A stretch of 64,000 nt of DNA from Archangium violaceum (GTDB lineage Bacteria > Myxococcota > Myxococcia > Myxococcales > Myxococcaceae). The translations under genes were made by a program, and so were the position numbers. Under the pieces are notes generated by a model, which was given only the letters and a program-made list of their open reading frames with translations, was not told where the DNA came from and searched no databases. Below are positions 17,575 through 28,774 of this stretch, one piece after another. The stretch is taken from the NCBI RefSeq assembly GCF_016859125.1, contig NZ_CP069338.1, positions 10,295,501 to 10,359,500 of the forward strand, given 5' to 3'. The first letter of the stretch is position 1; every line of letters starts with the position of its first letter.

Positions 17575-18032
17575 CGCGGCTCCCCCTCAGGCTCGGCGAA
17601 ACCCGTCTCGGGGATTTCCTGGCCCTGCGCCAACCCGGCTATCAGCTTGTCCAGCAGGCGCTTGAGCTCCTGCATCTCAGCGAGCGTCAGGTAGCGGCCC
17701 GCCTCGTTGTCCACCCACTGCACCGCCTCGCGCAGCACCGACACCTCCGCCTCCGCGGCCTCGGTCGCCTGCAGACGCACGCAGCGCCGGTTCTCCCCCG
17801 CGCAGCGCTTCACCAGCCCGTCATTTTCCAACCGGTCCACCAACCGGCTCACCGCTGGCGCATCCATCAGCAGATGCTCGGCGAGCGCCGCCTGGGTCTG
17901 CACATGCTCCTCGGCAATAACCTTGAGGGCCAGGAGTTGGGTAAAGGGCCGGCTCGTCCGCTCGCCGAGACGACGGGCCAAGAGCCGTCGAATGGCGCGA
18001 CGCACAGAAGCCACTTGCGCTGGAAGGGTCAT
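17571..18032 (-). CDS. MarR-family repressor of the efflux operon
   Basis: 153 residues. The winged helix is visible as TQAALAEHLLMDAPAVSRLVDRLENDGLVKRCAGENRRCVRLQAT, the MarR pattern. It is divergent from a tripartite efflux operon, with a 17-base perfect palindrome between them. This is the usual layout for a MarR protein that represses both itself and the pump until a ligand binds. ATG 18032 is chosen from the family start; the ribosome site is weak. Confidence 0.85.
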   Translation of the reverse strand: MTLPAQVASVRRAIRRLLARRLGERTSRPFTQLLALKVIAEEHVQTQAALAEHLLMDAPAVSRLVDRLENDGLVKRCAGENRRCVRLQATEAAEAEVSVLREAVQWVDNEAGRYLTLAEMQELKRLLDKLIAGLAQGQEIPETGFAEPEGEPR

Positions 18033-18053
18033 CTTTCGTAACAATGGTTGCGT

Positions 18054-18083
18054 TTGACAACGGTTGTCAATCACACTTAATAA
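18054..18083. promoter_or_regulatory. MarR operator overlapping both divergent -35 boxes
   Basis: TTGACAAC-G-GTTGTCAA (18054-18070) is a perfect palindrome. Each half contains TTGACA, the consensus -35 hexamer. On the plus strand TTGACA is followed after 17 bases by TTAATA (18077-18082), giving the tolC-side promoter. The other half reads toward marR. A bound repressor would block both promoters. Confidence 0.65.
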
Positions 18084-18152
18084 GCTGGCCGGACCGGGGG
18101 GCAGCCGGTTAGCACAACGCGTCACTCCTGATTCTCCTGGTCCTACCTGGTT

Positions 18153-19541
18153 ATGACCCATCGCCTCGCCCTCCTCCTCCTGTCGCTCGCCGGGGCTCCC
18201 GCCCTGGCCGACCAGGATCCGCTCGTGCCGGCACCGGCCCCCTTCCAGCCCCAGGTGGAGGATCCGATGCTCGTTCCCGCCCCCGCCGCCTCCAAGCAGG
18301 TGGGGACCTGGGAGGAGGCGCTCGGGCTGGTGCGCGAGCGCTCCACGGATCTCCGTATCGCCGAGGCCAACGTCCAACGCGCCGAGGGCCGGTGGCGCCA
18401 GGCCCTGTCGGTGCTGCTGCCCAACGCCCGCGTGTCGGCGGGTGTCGCCTACGATCTCCTCAATCCCGACAGCGCCGTGACCCTCACGGGAGCCCCGATC
18501 GCCGCGCAGCCCGGCGCCGCCCGCCAGCCCACCGTGCCGCTGGCCAGCGGGGCGGTGTCGCTGTCGCAGTCGATCGTGGACTTCGGCGCCTGGCGCGGGC
18601 TGTCGTCGGCCTCCGCGGCCGAGGACAGCGCCCGGGCGAACCTCCAGGACATCCAGCGCCGCCTCACCCTGTCGCTGGCGCGGACGCTGGTGGCCACCGT
18701 GGCGGCCGAGCGGGCCGCGGAGCTCAACCGCGTGGGCCTGCGCCGGGCCCTCGAGCGCGCCGCGCTCGCCCAGCGCTCCTTCGAGCTGGGCGCGGGGACC
18801 CAACTGGACGTGGTGCGCGTGCGCCAGGACGTCGAGATCGCCCGGCAGTCGCTCGTCTCCGGTGACGAGCAACTGCACCGCGCTCGCGAGGCCCTGGGCC
18901 TGTCGCTGGGCCATCCCGAGGAGGTCGGTGTGAGTCCGTCCTTCAACCTCCAGGGACTGGTGGACCAGACCCGCGCCACCTGCACGCCGCTGAAGGCCCT
19001 GAGCGAGCGGCCGGACCTGGAGTCCGCGCGCACCCAACTGGAGTCGGCCCGCGAGAGCAGGCGCCAGGCGTCCGCCGGCTACCTGCCCACGCTCGGCCTC
19101 AACAGCACCCTCAATGCCCTCACCACCGAGCCCGGCCCCGGGAGGTTCTCCACCTGGAGCATCGCCGCCGTGCTGTCGGTGCCCATCTGGGAGGGAGGCC
19201 TTCGGGGAGGACTGGTGCGCGAGCGCGCGGGCATCGAGCAACAGGCGGCCGAGACGCTCGAGCGGACCCGGCGTGATGTGACGGTGGAAGTGGCGCGTGC
19301 CCAGCGCAACGTGAGCGTGGCCGAGTCGCTGGTGAAGACGGCGGCCGCGTCCCTGGATCTGGCCGCGAAGACCGACCAGCTCACCCGCCGCGCCTTCGAG
19401 GTGGGCCGCGGCAGCAGCCTCGAGTTGGTCCAGAGCGGTGCGGCCCTGCGGCAGGCCGAGTTGTCGTTGGCGCTGCGTGAATTCGAGCTCGTCCAGGCGC
19501 GCCTGGACGCATTTCTGACGGAGGCCCGGTGCGACTGGTAA
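18153..19541 (+). CDS. TolC-family outer-membrane efflux channel
   Basis: 462 residues. The N-terminal signal peptide (THRLALLLLSLAGAPALA) precedes the duplicated outer-membrane-efflux repeat rich in long helices: LVRERSTDLRIAEANVQRAEGRWRQ in the first half, DLESARTQLESARESRRQ and LVKTAAASLDLAAKTDQLTRRAFEVGRG in the second. It forms the outer-membrane duct of the pump encoded by the next two genes. Its stop overlaps the adaptor gene start by 13 bases, so the genes are translationally linked. Confidence 0.9.
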   Translation: MTHRLALLLLSLAGAPALADQDPLVPAPAPFQPQVEDPMLVPAPAASKQVGTWEEALGLVRERSTDLRIAEANVQRAEGRWRQALSVLLPNARVSAGVAYDLLNPDSAVTLTGAPIAAQPGAARQPTVPLASGAVSLSQSIVDFGAWRGLSSASAAEDSARANLQDIQRRLTLSLARTLVATVAAERAAELNRVGLRRALERAALAQRSFELGAGTQLDVVRVRQDVEIARQSLVSGDEQLHRAREALGLSLGHPEEVGVSPSFNLQGLVDQTRATCTPLKALSERPDLESARTQLESARESRRQASAGYLPTLGLNSTLNALTTEPGPGRFSTWSIAAVLSVPIWEGGLRGGLVRERAGIEQQAAETLERTRRDVTVEVARAQRNVSVAESLVKTAAASLDLAAKTDQLTRRAFEVGRGSSLELVQSGAALRQAELSLALREFELVQARLDAFLTEARCDW

Positions 19542-20704
19542 AGAGGGTACGCCCCCTGAAGGCGATTGTGGTGGGACTGTGGGGCGCAGCGCTGGTGGCG
19601 GGCGCCTCGGGTTGTGGGAACAAGCCGGCGGCCAAGGCGCCTCCGCCTCCTCGTGAGATCGAGGTGGTGCAGCTCGCCCCTGGCGAGGTGCGTGATACGG
19701 GCGAGTACCTCGGGACGCTGATGTCGCGACAGAGCGTCACGGTGCTGCCCCAGGTGGCCGGTTACGTGCGCCGCATCCACGTGCGCCCGGGCCAGAAGGT
19801 GGAGGCGGGAGCTCCGCTCCTCGACGTGGACTCGCGCGAGGAGACCGCGGCGCTCGAGAGCGCCAAGGCCCAGCGCACGTCCGCGCAGGTGAACCTGGAG
19901 CAGGCGCGCCGCACGCTGGCCCGCATCGAGTCCCTCTACAAGGAGGGTCTGGCGAGCGCCCAGGAGCTGGAGCAGTCGCGGGCCCAGGTGGAGGCGCTCG
20001 AGGCATCCACGCGCGCCGCCGCCGCCCAGGAGGCCCAGCGCGAGGTCATGCTGCAGTTCCACTCGGTGCGCGCCCCCTTCGCCGGCACCGTGGGCGACGT
20101 GCTGGTGCGCCTGGGTGACTTCGTGAGCGCCACCACGCCGCTGACCAGCATTGCCCAGGCCGACGTGCTCGAGGTGAGCGTGTCGGTGCCCGCCGAGCGC
20201 GCCCGCACGCTGCGTCCGGAGACGCCGCTCGAGGTGCTCGACTCGGACGGGAAGGTGCTCATCACCAGCCCCGTCTTCTTCATCGCGCCCCAGGCGGATC
20301 CGCGCACCCAGCTGGTGGAGGTCAAGGCCGCCTTCCGCAACACCGTGGGCCTGCGCCCCAGCGAGCTGGTGCGCGCGCGCCTCGTCTACTCCACGCGCAA
20401 CGCGCTGCAGCTCCCCGCGCTCGCGGTGGTGCGACAGAGCGGCCAGCCCTTCGCCCTGGTGGTGACGGACAAGAGTGGGCAGTCGGTGGTGGAGCGCCGC
20501 CCCATCAAGCTCGGGGCGCTCGGAGAGATGGCCTACGTGGTGGAGGGCGGACTGAAGGAGGGCGATCAGGTGGCCGTCACGTCGCTGCAGGCGCTGCGTG
20601 ACGGAGCGCCGGTGAAGGTGAAGGGCTCGTCCGTTTCCGCTCCCATCCAGGCTGGAGCGGCGGCGGGCACCGCTGGCGGTGGAGCCGCCGGGGGTAGCCG
20701 TTAG
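19529..20704 (+). CDS. RND efflux periplasmic adaptor lipoprotein
   Basis: 391 residues from GTG 19529, inside the end of the TolC gene. A lipoprotein signal ends at the lipobox GASGCG. The HlyD/AcrA-type order follows: barrel-sandwich (QVAGYVRRIHVRPGQKVEAGAPLLDVD), coiled-coil hairpin (about residues 100-165), second half of the lipoyl domain (VRAPFAGTVGDVLVRLGDFV), then beta-barrel and membrane-proximal domains. It bridges the RND pump and the TolC channel. Confidence 0.9.
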   Translation: MRLVKRVRPLKAIVVGLWGAALVAGASGCGNKPAAKAPPPPREIEVVQLAPGEVRDTGEYLGTLMSRQSVTVLPQVAGYVRRIHVRPGQKVEAGAPLLDVDSREETAALESAKAQRTSAQVNLEQARRTLARIESLYKEGLASAQELEQSRAQVEALEASTRAAAAQEAQREVMLQFHSVRAPFAGTVGDVLVRLGDFVSATTPLTSIAQADVLEVSVSVPAERARTLRPETPLEVLDSDGKVLITSPVFFIAPQADPRTQLVEVKAAFRNTVGLRPSELVRARLVYSTRNALQLPALAVVRQSGQPFALVVTDKSGQSVVERRPIKLGALGEMAYVVEGGLKEGDQVAVTSLQALRDGAPVKVKGSSVSAPIQAGAAAGTAGGGAAGGSR

Positions 20705-20778
20705 CCATTGGCAGAACCGGGCGCCTCGGGGAGGGGTGGGCGCCCGGCCACAGCAGAGAGAATGAGGGCGCCAACGCC

Positions 20779-23928
<3,150 letters not shown>

Positions 23929-23958
23929 GCCCGGGGAGCGTGACTCCTCCCTGGCAAG

Positions 23959-24005
23959 AAGGCCCTGGAGCTGGCTCGAACCGCTCCAGGGCCTTCGCTT
24001 TTTTC
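23959..24005 (+). terminator. intrinsic terminator of efflux operon
   Basis: AAGGCCCTGGAGC (23959-23971) pairs perfectly with GCTCCAGGGCCTT (23983-23995), followed by CGCTTTTTT. This is a strong rho-independent terminator 30 bases after the RND stop. Confidence 0.9.
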
Positions 24006-24113
24006 GGGGGGGCCTCATCGCGAGGCGTCAGGGCGAATACAGCTCTGCATCAAGGGAGGCGACTCCCTGTAGGCAGTGTGGCCGGGGCGTGAGCGACCAC
24101 GAAACGTAGGCCG

Positions 24114-24773
24114 CTACCCCGAGACCAGCAGCCGGATTCCGTAAGCCACCAGCACCAGTGCGAGCACCCGGCGGATGAGCGGCTCCCTCCGGGTGTACGC
24201 CCGCCGGACGTGCCCGGTGGACAGGCCCCACCCCAGCGTCCCGTACCACGCCATGGCGATCGTCACGATGCCCGCCCCTGCCGCCACGCGCACCCACAGG
24301 GGAACGCCCGGCGCCACGGTGGGAGCGAGAATGCTCAGATAGAACGGCATCGTGTTCGGATTGGACAGGCTGGCGAACAGCCCGCTGCGAAACGGCCGGT
24401 CTTCCTCCCCCGCCAACGCCCGCTCCACGGAAGCCATCTCCGGAGCCACGGACGGAGCAGCCTCGGTAGCCCGTGCGACCGCACGCGCGGAGCGCAGTCC
24501 CTTCACGCCCAGGTAGAGCAGGTACAGCCCGCCCACGTAGCGCACGGCACGCATCCCTCCCGGGAGCTGCTGCAAGAGCACGGCGACACCACCCAGGGTG
24601 ACGCAGAGCCACACCACGTTCCCCAGGGCAATCCCCAGCACGGCCCAGGCCGCGTGCCGGCGCGTGGCGGACAGCGCCAGTCGCGTGACGATGAACGTGT
24701 TCGGCCCGGGCGTGATGACCGCGAGCAGATACAGGCCGAAGATGGAGGCGAGCAGAGGGAGCGGCGGGGTCAT
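24114..24773 (-). CDS. LysE/RhtB-family exporter
   Basis: 219 residues with six hydrophobic segments. The family signature is in the first helix and loop (LLASIFGLYLLAVITPGPNTFIVTRLALS, with TPGPN), and the second half has FRSGLFASLSNPNTMPFYLSI (NPN motif). Family members export amino acids and related small molecules; the substrate here is unknown. It is 61 bases downstream of the TetR gene on the same strand and is probably part of its operon. Confidence 0.85.
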   Translation of the reverse strand: MTPPLPLLASIFGLYLLAVITPGPNTFIVTRLALSATRRHAAWAVLGIALGNVVWLCVTLGGVAVLLQQLPGGMRAVRYVGGLYLLYLGVKGLRSARAVARATEAAPSVAPEMASVERALAGEEDRPFRSGLFASLSNPNTMPFYLSILAPTVAPGVPLWVRVAAGAGIVTIAMAWYGTLGWGLSTGHVRRAYTRREPLIRRVLALVLVAYGIRLLVSG

Positions 24774-24834
24774 AGCGGCGGCCTCGGCCTATCACCCGGC
24801 GACACACGGGCACAACCCGGCATGCGCCCCAGGC

Positions 24835-25488
24835 TCAGCCGGCGCGTGAGGACTTGCTCCGGCGCGAGGTGGCCGGGACGTCCTCCCCCGTCACCGCCCG
24901 GGCAATCCGCTCCGCGTCCGCGGTGGCGATGCCGAGCGAGGCGAAGACGCCGCTGACGAAGAGGCTGGCCACTCCCTGCGCCAGGGCGCGACCTCGCAGT
25001 TGCTCCACCAGCGGATGCGCGGCGGGGAGGGCCGCTCCCGAGCGGACCAGCGCCGCCAGCTCCGGCCAGAACGTCTCCATCGAGCCCTTGAGTGCCTCCG
25101 GCGCCTCTGCATCCGACGTCGTCGACGTGTAGTCGATGTACGCGGGATCCGTCGCGACGCGGTGGAGCGCCGGGTTCTCCGCCGCCCAGCAGATGTAGGC
25201 CACTCCCGAGCGACGGAACGCCTCGCGTGGATCGCTGCTCCCCCCCGCCGCCGCCACGAGCGCCTCAGCGAGTCGCCGGTTCCCCTCCTCGGCGATCGCA
25301 CGTAACAGCGCCTGCCGGTCCGCGAAGTGCTTGTAGGGGGCGGCGGAGGACACACCCACGCGGCGGCCCACCTCGGCCACGGTGAGCGCATCCACGCCTT
25401 CCTCCTGGATGAGCTCGATGCTCGCATCCACCAGTGCGCGCTTGAGGTCTCCGTGGTGGTAGGGGCGCGTTCGCGTCTTTCGGGTCAT
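24835..25488 (-). CDS. TetR-family transcriptional regulator
   Basis: 217 residues. The N-terminal helix-turn-helix (HHGDLKRALVDASIELIQEEGVDALTVAEVGRRVGVSSAAPYKHFADRQALLRAI) is typical of TetR proteins. It has a ligand domain of the WHG/TetR_C type, and a basic C-terminal tail. It is divergent from the carotenoid oxygenase gene, with a long perfect palindrome between them, and upstream of the LysE exporter. It therefore probably represses both sides. Confidence 0.88.
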   Translation of the reverse strand: MTRKTRTRPYHHGDLKRALVDASIELIQEEGVDALTVAEVGRRVGVSSAAPYKHFADRQALLRAIAEEGNRRLAEALVAAAGGSSDPREAFRRSGVAYICWAAENPALHRVATDPAYIDYTSTTSDAEAPEALKGSMETFWPELAALVRSGAALPAAHPLVEQLRGRALAQGVASLFVSGVFASLGIATADAERIARAVTGEDVPATSRRSKSSRAG

Positions 25489-25527
25489 GTGGGTCACCGG
25501 ATTGAAACGGAAACGAAGCCCGTTGCA

Positions 25528-25550
25528 AAGTAAGTGAGAATAACTTACTT
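25528..25550. promoter_or_regulatory. TetR operator palindrome
   Basis: AAGTAAGT (25528-25535), a 7-base spacer GAGAATA, then ACTTACTT (25543-25550): a perfect inverted repeat 40 bases upstream of both start codons. It is the natural binding site for the adjacent TetR protein. Confidence 0.7.
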
Positions 25551-25589
25551 AGGATTCCGGCGCAGGTCCACCCTTTCGAGGTGCAGTCG

Positions 25590-26966
25590 ATGAGCAACCA
25601 GAACGCCGTGAGCCCCTTGTTGCGGTCCCTCTCCCGCCCCCACGGCTTCGAGCCGCTGCGGGTCGAGGGACGGATTCCCGAGTCGCTCCGGGGCACGCTC
25701 TTCCGGGCCGGACCGGGCCTCTTCGAGCGCTTCGGCGCGAGCCTCTCGCACGCCTTCGAGGCGGATGGTGCGGTTACCGCGGTGCGCTTCGATGGCGGTG
25801 GCGCGCAGGGGGCCTGCCGGATCGTCGAGAGCGCCGGCTACCGCCAGGAGGAGGCCGCGGGACGGTTCCTCTTCAACTCGGCGGCGTCGTGGCTCGATCG
25901 CATGCGCGCCGCTCGTAAGGGAACGGCGAAGAGCACCGGGAACACCTCGACCTTCTTGTGGCAGGACCGGCTCTTCGCGCTGATGGAGGGCGGGCTGTTG
26001 CAGGAGATGGACCCGGGCACGCTGGACACGCTCGAGGCCACCGACCTGGGCGTGGTTTCGGGCGCCTTCTCCGCGCACCCGCACCGCGTCGCCTCGCTCC
26101 GGACGACCTTCAACTTCGGCGTGCGCTACGGCCCGAAGATGCTCATCGACCTCTACGCCCTCCCCGATGAGGGAGCCGCTTCGAAGCTCGGTACCATCGA
26201 AGCGCCCTGGCAGAGCATGTTGCACGACTTCATCGCGACCGAGCGGCACCTCATCCTCTTCGTGGGGCCGGTGAAGCTGAACCTCCTGCGCGCCATGCTC
26301 GGCCTCGCCGACTTCACGAAGCTCTTCCAGTGGAAGCCCGAGCTCGGGGCGCGGCTCATCGTCGTCCCGCTGGATGACATCCAGGCGGCACGAACCTTCG
26401 AGCTCGATGCCTTCTGGACCTGGCACTTCGCGAACGCCTTCGAGGAGGGTGACGGCCCGTGCGTCGACCTGTGCCGCTACCCCGAGTTCTCGCTCGGCGA
26501 CATCGGCGAGCTCGAGGAGAGCGGACCGCCCCCGCTGCTGACGCGCCTGCACCTCGACATGAAGACGGGAAGGACACGGGAGACGAAGCTCTTCGACGTC
26601 CCCTGCGAGTTCCCGCAGCTGCACCCACGGGTGCACGGAGCGCGTTACGGCACCCTCTTCGCGCAGACCGAGCGCCGCGGCACGGACCGGAAGTACCCGG
26701 GGATCACGCGCATCGAGCTCGAGCGAGGGGGCTCCGCGGAGTGGGCCGTGCCCACCGGACACGTCCCGAGCGAGCCCGTGCTCGTGCCGCGTGGGGAGGC
26801 GGAGGACGACGCCTTCGTGCTCGACCTCGTCTATGATGGGACGAGCGACCATTCCTACGTCGCGGTCCTGGACGGGCAGCACCTCGAGGACGGCCCCCTG
26901 GCGACCGTCCACTTCGACCACGCCATCCCCGTCACGTTCCACGGCGGCTTCTCCGCCGCACGTTGA
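25590..26966 (+). CDS. carotenoid cleavage oxygenase
   Basis: 458 residues of the RPE65/carotenoid oxygenase family, a seven-bladed beta-propeller with a Fe(II) held by four His. Candidate ligands occur in SAHPHRVAS, MLHDFIATER, WHFANAFEEGDG and the C-terminal VTFHGGF. The N-terminal block PESLRGTLFRAGPG, the family start, is present. It would oxidatively cleave a carotenoid or other conjugated double bond. ATG 25590 is chosen because CGAGGTG lies just upstream; an in-frame GTG is at 25581. It is divergent from the TetR gene. Confidence 0.87.
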   Translation: MSNQNAVSPLLRSLSRPHGFEPLRVEGRIPESLRGTLFRAGPGLFERFGASLSHAFEADGAVTAVRFDGGGAQGACRIVESAGYRQEEAAGRFLFNSAASWLDRMRAARKGTAKSTGNTSTFLWQDRLFALMEGGLLQEMDPGTLDTLEATDLGVVSGAFSAHPHRVASLRTTFNFGVRYGPKMLIDLYALPDEGAASKLGTIEAPWQSMLHDFIATERHLILFVGPVKLNLLRAMLGLADFTKLFQWKPELGARLIVVPLDDIQAARTFELDAFWTWHFANAFEEGDGPCVDLCRYPEFSLGDIGELEESGPPPLLTRLHLDMKTGRTRETKLFDVPCEFPQLHPRVHGARYGTLFAQTERRGTDRKYPGITRIELERGGSAEWAVPTGHVPSEPVLVPRGEAEDDAFVLDLVYDGTSDHSYVAVLDGQHLEDGPLATVHFDHAIPVTFHGGFSAAR

Positions 26967-27005
26967 GAGCACCCCGACAGGCCCAGGGCCTCGACCGGGG
27001 TGCTC
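26967..27005. terminator. bidirectional hairpin between convergent genes
   Basis: GAGCACCCCG (26967-26976) pairs perfectly with CGGGGTGCTC (26996-27005). It begins at the base after the carotenoid oxygenase stop and lies 19 bases before the end of the opposing metalloprotease gene. No T-tract is present. Confidence 0.6.
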
Positions 27006-27023
27006 CCCACCGTGCCCGACCCC

Positions 27024-28520
27024 TCAGTTGCGGGTCAGCATCACGTCCGTGCGGCCATCCCCGGTGAAATCACCGAAGCCCAGGCGGGAGAGCAAGTACC
27101 CGGAGGAGTTGAGCTGGGACCACCCGCTCGAGCCCGAGTAGGACACCCACCAGCGCGCGCCGTCGGCGCGGAAGATGTCCGTCCTACCGTCCCCGTTGAA
27201 GTCGCCGAAGGCCAGACTCCCCAGCGTGTACTCGGAGGCGTTGAGCTGGGACCACGTGCCCGAGCCCGAGTAGGACACCCAGAATCGCGAGCCGTCCGCA
27301 CGGAAGATGTCCGTCCTGCCATCCCCATTGAAGTCACCGAAGCGCAGGCTGCTCAGTGTGTACTCGGAGGAGTTGAGCTGCGTCCACGCGCCCGTTCCCG
27401 AGTAGGACACCCAGAATCGCGAGCCGTCCGCGCGGAAGATGTCCGCCCTGCCATCCCCGTTGAAGTCGCCGAAGCGCAGGCTGCCCAGCGTGTACCCGGA
27501 GGCGTTGAGCTGCGTCCACGTGCCCGTCCCCGAGTAGGACACCCAGAATCTCGAGCCGTCCGCGCGGAAGACGTCCGTCTTCCCATCCCCGTTGAAATCG
27601 CCGAAGCCCAGGCTCCCCAGCGTGTACTCGGAGGCGTTGATCAGCGTCCACGCGCCCGTTCCCGAGTAGGACACCCACCAGCGCCAGCCGTCCGCGCGGA
27701 AGACGTCTGTCTTCCCATCCCCATTGAAGTCATACAGGCGCAGGTCGGGCAGGTTGTAGTCGGAGGCGTTGAGGCTCTGCCAGAGGCCCGAGCCCCCGGA
27801 GGACATCTGCCACCCGAGGTAGTAGGCGCGCAGGCCGAGGATGTCCGTGCCGCTGAGCGCGCCGTTCCCGTTCCACTGCGGATTGCAGTAGTTCATCACC
27901 GAGCTCAGGTCCCACGAGCCAATCATGATGTCTCCATCCGAGCCCTGCTCCTGGTCGCACCAGCTCGGGGTGTCCGGCCGGTTCTGCTCGTGGGCGAAGC
28001 CCAGGGCATGGCCGAACTCATGGACGGCGATCTTGCGAATGCATCCCTGGCGATCCTGCTGGCAGCTGGGGCTCCAGTTGGCGAAGGTGAAGTTGAGCAC
28101 CATTCCGTTCGTCACCCCGTCCAACGAATCCCCCAGTCCCTTGGTGTGGGGGCCCTCGTCGCTGATGCGGATGCGGATGCCGCCAGAGCTGGAGCCGCAG
28201 GTCCCCCAACCCGTGAAGTCCACGTCGGAGTTGGCCTCCCACGTGTTGGCCACGGCCAGGCGGACGATGTCGCGGTCGGCCACGCTCCCCGCCCCCGGGT
28301 TCTCCCAGCACACGGGGATGGAGAGAGTGCTCCAGATGCTGCCGCGATCCACGTACAGGGAGTCCCCCGTCTGCCCGAGGGCCGTGGCCGTCTCGCTCCC
28401 GGGGAGCGCTTCCTCCGGCTGGGGTCCGCACCCCCACAGGGTGCACGCCATCGAGGCCGCACCCAACCAACGCATCATCGACCTGCCACGGAGGAGGGAA
28501 ATCTTCGAATCGCTGCGCAT
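27024..28520 (-). CDS. secreted metzincin-type metalloprotease lipoprotein with FG-GAP repeats
   Basis: 498 residues. A lipoprotein-type signal (MACTLWGC) precedes a zinc protease domain with the extended motif HEFGHALGFAHEQNR (HExxHxxGxxH) and the Met-turn SVMNYC, the metzincin pattern. The C-terminal half consists of six FG-GAP/VCBS repeats of about 40 residues, each with a calcium-loop-like DFNGDGKTD or DFNGDGRTD. They may form a beta-propeller for substrate or surface binding. ATG 28520 has an AAGGA site. A secreted hydrolase of this kind fits a predatory lifestyle, which is inference. Confidence 0.85.
   Translation of the reverse strand: MRSDSKISLLRGRSMMRWLGAASMACTLWGCGPQPEEALPGSETATALGQTGDSLYVDRGSIWSTLSIPVCWENPGAGSVADRDIVRLAVANTWEANSDVDFTGWGTCGSSSGGIRIRISDEGPHTKGLGDSLDGVTNGMVLNFTFANWSPSCQQDRQGCIRKIAVHEFGHALGFAHEQNRPDTPSWCDQEQGSDGDIMIGSWDLSSVMNYCNPQWNGNGALSGTDILGLRAYYLGWQMSSGGSGLWQSLNASDYNLPDLRLYDFNGDGKTDVFRADGWRWWVSYSGTGAWTLINASEYTLGSLGFGDFNGDGKTDVFRADGSRFWVSYSGTGTWTQLNASGYTLGSLRFGDFNGDGRADIFRADGSRFWVSYSGTGAWTQLNSSEYTLSSLRFGDFNGDGRTDIFRADGSRFWVSYSGSGTWSQLNASEYTLGSLAFGDFNGDGRTDIFRADGARWWVSYSGSSGWSQLNSSGYLLSRLGFGDFTGDGRTDVMLTRN
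27040..27760 (-). repeat. tandem ~120-bp repeats encoding FG-GAP units
   Basis: Six in-frame units of roughly 114-120 bases, several almost identical at the DNA level (for example the stretches around 27270-27340, 27390-27460 and 27510-27580). Each encodes one FG-GAP blade of the metalloprotease. The low divergence between units points to recent expansion or homogenisation. Confidence 0.75.
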
Positions 28521-28606
28521 GGAGTCCTTCTTTCAGGAGAGAGCTCCCCACCGGGGGAACCCGAGCCTCCCCATGAGCAACAGGGATGCCAGCCCGGAGG
28601 GGCGGA

Positions 28607-28660
28607 AGGAGTGCAAGGATTGCACTCCTGGCCGCGGGTGGCCTGGCAACCCTTGCACTT
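28607..28660 (-). promoter_or_regulatory. palindrome and repeated AGTGCAAG..TTGC motif upstream of metalloprotease
   Basis: AGGAGTGCAA-GGA-TTGCACTCCT (28607-28629) is a perfect palindrome. On the minus strand AGTGCAAGGGTTGCC occurs just upstream (about 28643-28658). The same string, AGTGCAAG followed by TTGC, recurs before the FHA sigma-54 gene (36239-36254), and a related form occurs before gltF (54676-54691). The spacing resembles the -24/-12 layout but the first G of the GG pair is missing, so an operator is equally possible. Confidence 0.45.
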
Positions 28661-28710
28661 CCCGGCAGGACGAGGCGCTCTGGCCGGAGTCACCAGAGCC
28701 CTCACCGCCG

Positions 28711-28751
28711 AAAATGAAACGCCCGCGCCAGACACGAGGCCTGGCGCGGGC
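28711..28751 (-). terminator. intrinsic terminator of the ADYC-protein gene
   Basis: GCCCGCGCCAG (28721-28731) pairs perfectly with CTGGCGCGGGC (28741-28751). Read on the minus strand the stem is followed by GTTTCATTTT. It lies about 25 bases after the stop of the minus-strand gene at 28775. Confidence 0.8.
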
Positions 28752-28774
28752 GGGATGAGAGGTTGCGACGAAGC

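Noticed and set aside
27040..27760. Regular ~120-base repeats that could suggest a CRISPR-like array
   Set aside because: The repeats are long, in frame and encode FG-GAP units of a secreted protease; there are no unique spacers.
28643..28658. TGGCAACCCTTGCAC on the plus strand as a sigma-54 promoter
   Set aside because: GG and GC are separated by 8 bases instead of 10, and no plus-strand gene follows.
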